Source: Cloeon dipterum (lineage: Eukaryota > Arthropoda > Insecta > Ephemeroptera > Baetidae). Taken from it: a DNA stretch of 64,000 nt. The notes under the pieces are model-generated. The model worked only from the letters and a program-made list of their open reading frames with translations, was not told the DNA's origin and made no database searches. The stretch's first letter is position 1. The number at the start of each line of letters is the position of its first letter. Made by a program: the position numbers and the translations under genes. The stretch lies in contig NC_088789.1 of NCBI RefSeq assembly GCF_949628265.1, positions 11,648,886 to 11,712,885 of the forward strand. Reading direction: 5' to 3'. This document shows, piece by piece, positions 36,117 to 47,500 of this stretch.

Positions 36117-37550
36117 CACTGGAAAAATTTGGAGGTATGTAGTTGTTGTATTGTGTGAATTTATGTATGTATCTGAACCAACAGGCGATCAGAGCTATTA
36201 TTCATGAAAACAAATCAATCTATAAATTATGAATATGAATACGTAATGTAATAGGTGACGAGACAATACGTCGAGGTTCTTTCTCGCGCACATTTTTGTG
36301 TGAATTGATGGCAGAAAGGAATTCCTATTTCCATACATTTTATGCGTTAATGAGTGCGAGAACCTAATCGCTCTTGAATAAAAAACCCAAACCATTTAAA
36401 ATCATAGAAATTGTGTAAACGCGGTTTCATTTCTAGACAGTTCATAAATCATGAATCAGTGTGACTGTGTATGTTTTTTACGTCTACATACTACATACGT
36501 AAAAACGTAGAAACCTTCTGACTGAAGCTCTCAAGATTCGGTTGGTTTGATACCATGGGGACGATACACACGTTCAACCATGGCAGTTCGTTCAGCCAAT
36601 ACCAGCCAATACATCATGAATGTACATAAACACAATTTGTTTACATGCTCACGCATTAATGATTGCATGCACGGATTATACAGGGAAGTTACGGTATTTT
36701 GTTGGCATATGCATATTATTCTGTTCCTTTGTTTTGTACCTACGAGCTTTCTCAGCTTTAAATGATCGTCTTTCACTGCGATGTGGTGAGTGATGTGTCG
36801 CTTCTTAAGGCGTTACCATTGGACATCGATTGGACGAAAACCTCAGGATATAATTAGTTGGTATGATTGTAGCTTCAAACGACCATCCAGCATCCGAACT
36901 TCAAATTATGTAGGAAAATTAGATATACATCCCGTTGTTCACCGCATGTAAACAATATGTTGCAAAGTGGTGTAGGTTCCGAGCCCAAGACAGTATGAAA
37001 TAGGAAGTTGAGGAGGGCAATTCTGTCTATGCAATCACTATATCACTGCAGCATCAGCCGGAGAAAAGTATAACTTTTCCCCTCCCCTGCTGCCGACCCC
37101 AACAGTGACAAAACACACTACATACTTCTTCCTCTTTCCGCCATCTGGTGAGCCACGCTATAAGTACAGCCAAGACCACCTTTTGAACTCTTGATACTGA
37201 TAGAAGCACTTCAAGTGTAGTAGACCAATAATTTTAGCGCTTAATCACAGAAAGCAACAATTGAATGATGAATGATGAGGCATCTGAATAAGCGTGTTTT
37301 TTTTAAATACATAATTATAGCTTCTGGTTTGAAGAACAATTTAATTATAATAAAGAGAGGTTCTCGATTGTCCATAAATATTCAAGTTGGTTCATGAAAA
37401 ATTAAATTGCAATTTCCTCCTTCATGATGTGCACCATGTTCTTCCACTAAGCAATTTGTTTTATTAATGAATTATCACTCCGAACTTAATATAATCAAGT
37501 ATAAAGTCAATGGTTGAAGAACACAAACTTAATTGTCGAGTTTATGAAAT
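36117..37550. other. Intergenic (SIAH-type gene upstream, RpS19 downstream)
   Basis: It includes the presumed 5' UTR exon and promoter of the SIAH-type gene. I see no convincing TATA box or further gene. Confidence 0.5.
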
Positions 37551-37556
37551 TTTATT
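37551..37556 (-). terminator. Poly(A) signal AATAAA (minus strand)
   Basis: AATAAA on the minus strand starts 13 bases past the RpS19 stop. This fits the very short 3' UTRs of ribosomal protein genes. Confidence 0.6.
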
Positions 37557-37568
37557 ATATGGATATAA

Positions 37569-38852
37569 TCACTTCTTTGCCTTAACTTGGGCCGCAATAC
37601 GATCAAGATCCCTCCTCCCTTGGGAGGTGAGACGGCGACCACCGTCGGGAGTCTTCTCGACCAGCTTAAGCTGCTCCAGGGATTGGAGAGCCTTTCTGGC
37701 TACTGATCCTGAGCTTCGGCAGAAGTGAGATGGGCTTACTCCGTTGCGCTTGCGTCCTGGAAAAATCCAAAAATAATATTGTCACATTTATCATCAATCA
37801 ACCCTTGACTTTTAAAATCTGAAAGAGTTGCAAATATTTCTTTCCATCAAGAAATCATGGCAAATATTGTTACTGTTTCAAACGCTGGATATTGCATCGA
37901 TTAAAATTATAATCCCACTTAATAAGTGAATAATTAGACAAAAAAATGTTACTATCTGAGTATGCTTCTGAGGAACGCTAATCCCTTTACAACATTACAA
38001 GTTGCTAAATAAATTGAACATAAAACACATCAAGATTTTAGCTGGAGTTTGTGTTTTACAGATGCAAAAACGCAAGCCTGCACTTAAAAAGAAAACCAAT
38101 CAAAAAAATTGACAACCACGCAACTCAACTCCTACGATGGTTAATTTTCCTCAAGCAAAAATTCAACTACATAAGCCAAAATTCCATCCTTTCTTATGTA
38201 ACCACTGTAAACTGTTTTTTAATTCACCACATGGGAAGGAGTGCCAGACTTCTAAAGCTAAAACCCGGAGATTTTGGACTCGAAAACCCGGAGATCCCTA
38301 TACTCCCCGTGTTAAATTTTCAGTTCCAAACCCAGAGATCCCTATGCTCCCGTGTTAAAGTTTTCAGTCCCAAACCCGGAGATCTCCGGTCAAAACCCGG
38401 AGAGTGGCAGCCCTACACATGAGCGGTTCCTTTATTATAAGATTAAAAGCATTATCCAGAACATAAATTTACCTCCGAAAATTTTTGTCGTGGACCCAAC
38501 GCCGATTGGAGCCCTAATGTACATGTGCCTGGCAATGGCAGAGCACCTGGTGAAATACCAGTCCTCATCATAGGGCGCAAGCTCCTTAAACTTAGCTGTC
38601 TTCACAAGGTCAACCCAGTCGGGGACCTTCATTTTGCCGGACCTGAATTAAAGAAAACAAAAAAAAATGAGTCAAGCATTTCTGAAAAATGTTAATTTGA
38701 GCGCTATGTAAGCGTAAGCCGCGTAAGCATGCGTCCACATAATGAAGCATTGCTGGACGTTGTTGATGACTTTGTACTTACATCTTCAGAAAAGCCGCAA
38801 AGGCTCTCACAAATTTGTGTTGATCAACGTCCTTCACTGTGACTGACGGCAT
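37569..38852 (-). CDS. RpS19: 40S ribosomal protein S19 (eS19), 142 aa
   Basis: Coding exons are 38782-38852, 38473-38642 and 37569-37756; phases 2 and 1. The sequence matches eukaryotic eS19 throughout: [59 protein letters not shown] and [20 protein letters not shown]. It ends in AAQVKAKK. Human RPS19 has 145 residues. It belongs to the head of the small subunit and is needed for 18S rRNA maturation. The CAG acceptor right before ATG shows the 5' UTR is split, with a non-coding first exon at about 39126-39165. Intron 2 carries a small transposon-like repeat. Confidence 0.98.
38236..38414. repeat. Small MITE-like element with tandem repeats
   Basis: Five copies of AAACCCGGAGA or a close variant occur in about 140 bases. 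Between two of them a unit of about 46 bases (GATCCCTATnCTCC, CGTGTTAAA, TTTTCAGT) is tandemly duplicated. The edges AGGAGTGCCA and TGGCAGCCCT form a weak inverted terminus of the hAT kind. The flanks share CACATG. It lies in RpS19 intron 2. The repeat is plain; the element boundaries are uncertain. Confidence 0.6.
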
Positions 38853-39125
38853 CTGAAATAAAAAAAAGGAAAGGAGTCAGACTCATCGGAAAACTGCTTC
38901 ACCACAATGCAGCAGGGCGGCATTTTCGGCATGATTGCTGTCTGATAACACAACTGCACCACGTGTTTTGCCCCTACTCGCATAATAATTATTTTGGAAC
39001 GCGAATCTATTTGACAATTAAACGAGAAATACAAACTGAACTAAATTTTGGGATTACTTACGGTATTTACTTAGAAAATTAAAGCAAATTTTCGATTAAA
39101 CCCCGACACGTTGTCACAAGCTTAC

Positions 39126-39165
39126 CTTGGACCGATAGAAGAAATGGCGTCCGAACCCAAACTTA
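39126..39165 (-). promoter_or_regulatory. RpS19: Non-coding first exon and promoter of RpS19
   Basis: A GTAAGC donor at 39125 ends an exon holding the pyrimidine-rich tract CCATTTCTTCTATC on the minus strand. This would suit a 5'-TOP-like start of a ribosomal protein mRNA. Upstream is a GC-rich stretch (CTCCAGCGGCCGCATAAG). The exact start site is inferred. Confidence 0.5.
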
Positions 39166-40529
39166 CTTATGCGGCCGCTGGAGCGCTAGTTGCTTGAGCC
39201 GGGTCGGCCCCTATTTAATATTTTTATAGTTTACCCGCGAATGACGAGATAATGCAAGAAAAGTTCCTTTTGTTTGCGAGACAGAAGGAAATAAATAAGT
39301 ATTCGAAAAATTGCCCAAAATTCTCTAAATTCAGGCATACAATTCCTATAAATAAATCCTTTATTCTCGCGGTGGGTTCTACGACCGACAGCTGCAGCAA
39401 ATTCAGATATTCCTTGAGCAAATATTCTGAAAATCTCATCTATGCACAAAGAAGGGAAATCCAAATTTAAACCCGCGCAACTCAACCAGACAATTGAATT
39501 TATTTAATTACTCTAAACAGCACACAAACAATAAATATAACGCGGACCACTCGAATTCCGCTTTCGACGCCTCCGCTTCTTTCTGGACAATATTATTATG
39601 TAAGGTTTTTTATTTTGTATTTTTGGATATTCATAATATTGGAAAGTTAATTAACCTATCGATATGAAAAACTTATTAATCATAATTGATCTTTTAACAA
39701 GAATACTTAAACTACAGGTTAGTTATCTTTCAACACGTTATAGAAAGTGAAATTATTAAAACTTTGTTTGAAAAATGATCATAAGAAAGAACAGTTGAGG
39801 GTATCAAGCACAGAATATTTAAAATTATTGTTAAAGAGAAGTCAGAAAAAGCTCTTGATTCGCAAATCATTGTTGGTTGGATAAAATAGATATAAGTGCA
39901 TCAAGTGTAATATATTTATTTGTCTGCTTTTCAAATTTGCAAATTTAATTACAACGTAGACTCAAAGCTTTCTGATGATTTCCAATACAAACTCCAAAAC
40001 TTAAATGAGTTTAAACAAACACGTTGAACTTAAAGTGTAATTTTATTTTTAGAACAAATAAAATTCGTGCATCATAATTTTTGAAAACACAGTATAATAA
40101 CACGAAGATCATGTTGTGGACCGCAGCAGGGTAAATTTTACCAATTTATCTCTGCGTATTTAAAGGAAATTATACAACTAAAAAAGGATGAACTGTCTTA
40201 TTTTCACAGAACAGCAATCCTATTATTTTCCATAATTTGAGAAATTCCTTGGAACGCAATTGGTGCAAATTTTAAAATGAAGCTGATTAGTATGTTAATT
40301 AAAGAATTATTTTAAATAGAAAATAATCAGTGAGCAATAAATTTTTATCAAATCGTATCAAATAGCATTATATGCAACGAGCTCGACGTTGGTGTGGCGC
40401 GGGTTGCCTGGCGCAAAATGTAAGGCGCTCATGCGCGCGCTCCAGCAAGAGGAGGCAAAAGGAAACCGCGGTCTAGGATGGTGGATTTTCACTTCAAATT
40501 TGGCTTACGATTACGAGTCAGATGCACAG
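39166..40529. other. Intergenic, divergent (RpS19 / ionotropic receptor)
   Basis: Mostly AT-rich, with no gene. The last 150 bases are GC-rich and in frame with the receptor, so a longer receptor N-terminus starting near 40389 cannot be excluded. Confidence 0.5.
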
Positions 40530-43500
40530 ATGGACTCGTCTATTTTAAAAAATTTTCTTCTTCCCTTTCTCATCCTGCTGTCATTTAGTGATGCCGCTCT
40601 GACTTTCAAAGCAAGCGTTCAAAGTTACAACGTCCACCCATCACTAGAAAATTTCAGGCTTAGTAGGTACGACTGATTGTGTATTTTGCACCATTTCATT
40701 ATCTTTTAATATCGCTCTCGTATACTTAGGTGCCACTTTGTACTTACAAGCAACACTCTTTTAGAAACAACACTGCTGGAGCGATTGAAAATCAACGCTC
40801 CTGTCTTGATAATGGAGAATTTTCAAGCTGTTGCAGAAATGATTCAACTGGAAAATTGCCTCGATTTCATCCTCATTTTAGGTCGCGACTGCTGTGGTTT
40901 TTTTCGTTCGATGGTTAGAATTTGGAGGCACACAAGAGTTAGAGGCGAAGGAAAAGTTCTGGCCGCACTTGAGGATCGAGCAACCAGCAAAAACTGTCTC
41001 GGCTGCATAATCGACACAGCATTCGCTGAAAATGTTTTGGATGTCACTGTAATCAAGGATGGAGAGATCATTAAGCACGTCCTGGGCGGAGAATCACTTC
41101 ACCATAAAATAATGGAGGTATTTTTATACCATCATAAATTTCTTAAGGTGCGCGGGATTTTTTTTAATTATTAAATTATTATTATCAAATTATTGATGAA
41201 TCTAAAATGAAATCAGATTAATTTTTGTCAAGATATAATTGAAACACGATATAAAAATAGCTTCAAAATGCTAGTCTACTCTATTCTGAAATAATTTAAT
41301 AATGAGCGGCATTAGAGAAAAATAAATTCGCAGTGCTGGACAGCTGCTACATTTGGCCCCTACATAGTCAATACTTCTGCATTGAACTTTTTACATTGAA
41401 ATTACTGCAAATGAGGCCTAAGGTTGTACAGTACAAGAACGTGCAATAAGGCTATTTTTTCTTTTAAGATGTTCACTTTAAACCATCCATTAAACTAATC
41501 TCGCGTAGAGATGATTTATAGTTTATATTTTCTTTCATTAAATCCCTGCGTGTTTTTTGTTTTAATATTTAATTTGGTATTTTATATCTAATTCTTTACT
41601 GTTAGTTTTTACTAGCCAAAATTGTTTTTGAAATAAATAATTTGCAATTATGAGGAAGCAGGCTGAATGCCGTCCAACCGTGAATGACTTTTTACAGACG
41701 GCTGTTATTCGATACCCGCCGTTCATCACTTTCCCGGAATATAGCACACCAGGTTGCCTGGAAGACGTCATCCTGGACGAGCAACTAATTGACCTGTTAG
41801 ACGGCACCGAGTATCGGCTTTTGCGGCACTTGTCGTCCAAGTTCAACTTCACAACGAGATTTCTGTTGCGCCAACAATTGGAGCTGTGGGGAACGGTCTA
41901 CGATAACGACACTGCGTCAGGAGTGATTGGCATGATAAAGGACGGCAGCACTCACTTCGGCGTCGGCGGCTTTAATTGGGACCTGCGTTACTGGCCGCAC
42001 GTCGATCAGCTCTTGCCTTACAGACGCACTCTTGTCAAGTTCCTCTCGCCTCGGCGCGGCGGCTCGGCTAATTGGCTCGCACTCGTGCATCCTTTTGACC
42101 TGAAAATTTGGTCGTCAATCTTTGTGGCGGTGCTGGCGGCCGCCACCTGCCTCAACCTGGCGCAGCGTGTCGAGATCGGACAGCAGGGCGCCGACTTCGT
42201 GCTCTGCTTGCTCGTCTCCCTCGGCGTTCTGGCTCAGCAGGGCGACATTCCCAAGGTGCTGATTAAATTAAGTCGCTAACTCTTATATTGCTAGCTGTAT
42301 AGCTGGATAAATATGCCAAACGCAATTTAATTACTTTTTTGCTGTATTTTTTAATGAGATCGCAGCAACACCATTACTTCATCTATATTAGGTTATTAAA
42401 CGGAATTTTTAAATTATTAAAATTTGTTTCTCCATATATTTACATCTGGGAAAGGTCTGCAATATTTAAACAAAATAACTGTGAAAATGCTCTCCATTGC
42501 ATTTTTCTCACGTATAGCAACAAAAGAAAAGTTTGAGAAATTCGTTTAAAATTTGGTCTGCATGGATAGTTAAAAATAATTAAATAATTTTAGTTACGTA
42601 GACCGGCCTTTTCTATCTAAAGCATTTAGATATTAAAAAATTAATGTTTTGAAATCAACAACAAATATCCACCCCAGAAATTCTGATGCAGCTTTCAAAA
42701 CACCATTCTCTATAGCTTGAATAATTTAATTCTTGAAGATGCCATTTTAACGTGCTTATACTGTTACAGTACTGGTCGCATGGGGTGAGAAGACCTATTC
42801 TAGTTGGTCTTCAGCTGTGTGTTATCCTCCTGGGAGCTTGTTATTGCGCTTTATTGTTCGCTGTTCTCACCATAGAGCAAGCAGCCCAACAAGTTGACTC
42901 GGTGCAAGAACTTGTTGATTCTAATTTGCGACTCACTGATGTTGACGAAATCTGGCCGGGACAGGTATAGCGGACTAGCTAAATCAGTGCGATAAAATAA
43001 AATTGTTTTGAGCAGCTCAGATTGTCCGATGATCAAAATATTGCTACCATCATGAAAAAATTCCGCATGTCCTCCTCGTGGGATGAGTTGCTGAAGAGAC
43101 TCAACTCGGGAAAATTTAGTTACACCGCGGAATGTTTGGACACTGGATTTCTTTGCCTGCAGGATGATATCACGACTGACATGCTAGAAAATTTGCACCT
43201 TTCAGAGTGAGAATTTTGTCAGTGATCAAAATAAATTATATTTTATTAAGTTGTGATTCTAACAGAGATTTTGTTTTAACGTCGGAAATCGCAATGGTTA
43301 TGAAAAAAGGGTTTCCTCTGAAAAATGCATTTGACCGAGAAACCTCGCATCTCATCGAGAGTGGAATTTTGAAGATGTGGGAAGATCAGGTAGTGCGAAA
43401 AATTCCAGAGAGGGATATGGGTCGCTTGATGAAAAAGAGAGGCGCCGCCACCGTCCCCATCGCAATTGGACTGTCCCACATGGGGGGACCTTTCATGATG

Positions 43501-43587
43501 CTCATTTTTGGCCTGTGTCTCGCAATTTTCTCCTTCTGCATGGAAGTACTATTTTGCGGAAAATCAGCAAGAAGTTTACAGCTGTAA
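40530..43587 (+). CDS. Divergent ionotropic receptor (chemosensory iGluR family), 596 aa
   Basis: Exons are 40530-40666, 40730-41117, 41698-42255, 42770-42964, 43016-43206 and 43266-43587; all phases agree. The start was chosen because MDSSILKNFLLPFLILLSFSDA is a good signal peptide. An N-terminal region is followed by a ligand-binding half-domain (VIRYPPFITF, FGVGGFNWDLRYW). Next are membrane helix 1 (LKIWSSIFVAVLAAATCLNL), a pore-like hydrophobic segment (FVLCLLVSLGVLAQQGD) and helix 2 (PILVGLQLCVILLGACYCAL). The second half-domain (ELLKRLNSGKFSYTAE, SEIAMVMKKGFPLKNAFDR) leads to helix 3 (FMMLIFGLCLAIFSFCMEVL). This order and the insect RYPPF motif identify the divergent IR class, cation channels in chemosensory neurons. 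Glutamate-binding residues are not evident, as is usual for such IRs. Ligand and orthology are unknown. Confidence 0.9.
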
Positions 43588-44300
43588 TAAGGTATTATCT
43601 ACTTTTTTGGTTCCATTTAATTTTTTAATTAATGAATTAAAAATGATTTTTAAATCAGCATAATTATATACATGTTATTGCATGTCAGAGGGCATAGTAT
43701 CTGATTGAGAAGAATTGTTGAATATGCGCATATTATTTGAGTTTTTATTTACCCTCTTTCTCTTTCGTAATACACTGATTTTTCTACTTAAAAATTTGAG
43801 TAAATAATGTAACGTAAACATATTATTTAATATTTATTTTGCATTCAGTGGTGTGTTAATGAAAACAAAAAACAAAAACATAATAAATAAAAATTATTGA
43901 AAAATATGGTGAGATATTTGCAAATAAAAAGCTGGTTTTGATGTTTCGAAAATTCCTGGCGTTAGCGTGTTGCATTCCCGTTTGCAAAAAAGTCAAGGCT
44001 GCGGAAAGCGAAAAGGCAAGTAAGTGGCGGAGGAGAGGGAGAGGGAATGAACCGACTCGACAACAACATCCTCTCGTGCCGTGTGTGACATTTCGCACGC
44101 ACACGCCCATCCGTGAAATTTTCGAAATTCCCTTCTCCACAACACCTGACAGCCTGACAGGCGGGGGGCGGCACGGCACAAGCTGCTGTGGCCGAATCGA
44201 TCAATTCATGAATTGTGATTCGCGGCTCAAGGTCGTCGTCGGGCAGTGCAGTGTGTGCGGGCTGCACTCGATCCATTTTACCGAGGGTCGGGGTTCAATC
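43588..44300. other. Intergenic upstream of BBX
   Basis: The left part is AT-rich. From about 43980 it becomes GC-rich, CpG-bearing promoter-type sequence. No gene is supported. Confidence 0.5.
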
Positions 44301-44311
44301 CCACTCGAGGG

Positions 44312-44324
44312 TATTTAAATATAG
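44312..44324 (+). promoter_or_regulatory. TATA-like box of BBX
   Basis: TATTTAAATATAG sits in GC-rich surroundings about 260 bases before the proposed BBX start codon. It suits a start site near 44350. Confidence 0.5.
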
Positions 44325-44584
44325 ATCGCGTTGGTACGTGTGACATCGGCAACTAGTAGAAAACAGACAGCAGCCAATGGAAGCGGCGCTCGCGAGAATT
44401 AACGCCGCGCCAACCTACGGAGCACTTCCGTGATTGGGCGGCACCAGCTGATCGCGATTCATCGCTGCTGGGACCAGAGCTTCGTATTATTTTCCGTCGC
44501 AGCTGGACTGCGGATCCGAATTCGAGCAAATCGTCAGTGAAAAGATGCCCGCAAACTGAGCCGAATCCATCGTGAGCGATCGCA

Positions 44585-47500
44585 ATGAAGAGATCCACTA
44601 AGGTGAGTGCCGCGGAGCCACTTGTTTTCGTGTCGCGAATGCTTTTCTCCGTTCGAGTGACGTCACGACATTACTGGCACCAGATTACACAGTCACTCTG
44701 GCTTAGTGCACTCGTCGGCACTTGGACGCGTTTGCCGAGCTCGGCTTGCCGAATTGGGCCGCGCAGCACCGAGTGGGCTTCGGCGGGTGTCTATCGGCGC
44801 CACCTCGCAACCCTCGCAGGTGGGTTTGAGTCAAGAAAAGGGCTGTGTTCGGGACGCTCGCAATAACCTTGAAGCTGGCTACTGCTCGTTGTTGGGGTAT
44901 ACACACACATATGTGCGAGTGCATACATACTTTGTAAACTTTATTGACAAGAAAAGGCAAGCAGCTCTTTAGGGAGAACTGGACTGTGTCTCTCGCCGAC
45001 TGTCGACCGGGGGGGTCGGACAGGAAAGTCGGCTGTCGAGTCGGGCCGACCCGCTTCAAAAACAAACACCAGCAAAACAGCTGAATAAAGGAAAGTGACG
45101 AAATTTCATTCTTTTTGCTCGCTAGAAGTAGGTCGCGAAACAGAAAGGCTAGCTGCTGGCTGTCAGTTCGCGAAGCTGCTGATGGAATTTGGCGTGCGGT
45201 CGAGTATTTCGCGTGCGAATCGATTTTTCCGCAGTTCGGCTGCTGCGATCACATGAAGGTAGGTTATGACAACGAGCTGGGAGCAGTGCTCATTGTGCGT
45301 TATTTGCGTATCGATTTCCAGAACTTGTGTAACTATAATACTCTGCTCGCATTTTATCTGCGAACAGAAGTGGCACGGAATCTGCTCATCGGGCGGCCTT
45401 GCCGTCTGTGAAACAGATAAAATTTTTGCAAATCGCGCTGCTGCTGACTGGGTCAATTAAGCGAACGGCGAATACATATATTATTATTAGTTGCACAGCA
45501 CGCCAGCGCGTAAGGAGGTTGCAAAAATGTAGAACGGCCACTGTCACTTTCATGACAGAAAATGGGCCCGGCTGCTTGCTGGCTGTCGTTGCACACCAAC
45601 TGACATTGCCAATTTGTTTTACCGACGGGCTGTTTGCGAATATTATAGCTTTTCCAAGCCACGCCCTTCGCTAGGTAATTAAATAGAAGAAAGCAGAAAG
45701 AAACATGATATTTATCGCTGTGGCTATGCATAATATGTTCTCTTCTTTTGGTGTGGAGGAGGGGAAACATTACTAGAAGTAGTGAAAATAAAGACGCACA
45801 TCCGACATTTTAAGTAAATACTCATTGTCTCAGAAATAAAAGTAACAGTCAAGCGCAAGACGAGTTTTATCAGCAAAGAACGAGGTATCATGTTTTCTGT
45901 AGAGATAAAAACAATATTATCCATTTTCACTTAATGTGATTTCAGTCATTTTGTGAGAGTATTTGTGTGTGATCACCGACAATATATTTACCAAATACAA
46001 ATTGATTGATTGAGCGCCTCTTGTCTTTGTCAGGGTCTAGAGTTCAAACCACCCGACGCAGGGATGGACTCAGACGATGGTGAGCCAGCACACCATGCTC
46101 GCCGTCCTATGAACGCATTCCTCATCTTCTGCAAGAGGCATCGCAGCGTGGTGCGCGAAAAGTACCCCACTCTGGAGAACAGGTGCATCACTAAAATCTT
46201 GGGCGAGTGGTGGGCACAGCTGGAGCCTCAAGAGAAGTCGTGCTACACCGACTTGGCGAAGAAGGTGATAAAATAATTTTCAAGTTCAATCTGGTTTACA
46301 GTCGTGGATTATTGTTTCAGTACAAGGAAGCTTTTCTTGAAGCTAATCCTGACTTCAAATGGTACAAACTACCAGCTCCTCCACTGCGGACACTTGTCAC
46401 TCGTCCATCAAACCAGAAACCACCAAAGCTGGAGTATCCATCAGCATCGGGACCCATTGTGCCAGGAAAACTTGCAGGTACAGATGAATATTGGTGTTTG
46501 TTTTCTTTCTATTGCTTCATTATCTGATAGTAGGTGAAACTCTTTGAGTTCAGAAATTTAAAGCAGATGTGGAGATGCTTTAAAGATACAACTATTGCTT
46601 TAGTTGACATATTTCATTAAAACTGGCCTGTATTATTTGCCGCGTGTTTTGGTTCATTCTCATCAACAAATTATTGGTTTGTGAAAAACAATTTTCACTC
46701 AAGGTTGGCTGCATTAATATAGAAACGAATAACAATATCTAGTCCTTGTTGATTTCAAAGTTCATTTATTTATTAGTAAAAATATGATATTCAAATTTTG
46801 TTGTTCCATATTATAATAAAAAGAGACATCATCCAAAACTTGTCAAAATGATATATTAAAGGAGGAAGTTATCAAAGCAGTGAAGAATGAAGATGAAGAT
46901 TTAATTATATAATTAACTAATTTGGCCTGTTTCTCTTCTTACTCAAGAAATATTATTATTCATAATTCATAAATATTTCAGATGAAAGCCAGATGGGAGG
47001 TTTGAGCAGTCTCTTGTCATCACCCCCGGTGACCCCTACTTCGCCAACGGTGCCAAAACCTCCTAAAAAGCGATACTTGGAGGAAAGCCTGGGTTCCGCA
47101 ACCCCTTTGTCCTCCTGGGAAGGCACTTCATTTGATAAGACCGATGACAACTCTCGAGACAGCAGCCCAGACAGCGAGGGAAAAGACTCAGGGCTGTGCA
47201 ATCTGTCTCCGACCACTGTCGGGGCCGCGACGGCACAAGCACCCCTCGTCCTAAATCAGGCCTGGAGCCAGTTGGGCGCGAAAGCAGGTCCATCGGCCGC
47301 GGTTTCTATGAAGACCTCTGAAACTGTTGAAAAGAATGAGGAAGACATGTGCGTCAGCCTCGAGACTCCTGCTGCTGCACCAAGTTCTTGGGCGGACGTT
47401 GCCAGCAGGGAGACAAATAACAATGAAGCCTCTTATTTAAATGGTACGCAAGCTAAATTATTATCTGCCCTGATTACTAACTAAGCCAGATTCAGATTTT

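Noticed and set aside
40389-40529. Longer ionotropic receptor N-terminus starting at 40389
   Set aside because: The upstream segment lacks a signal peptide and buries the clear one that begins at Met 40530.
43856-44318. Overlapping open frames on both strands in GC-rich sequence before BBX
   Set aside because: Low stop density follows from high GC in a promoter region; no frame has domain or splice support.
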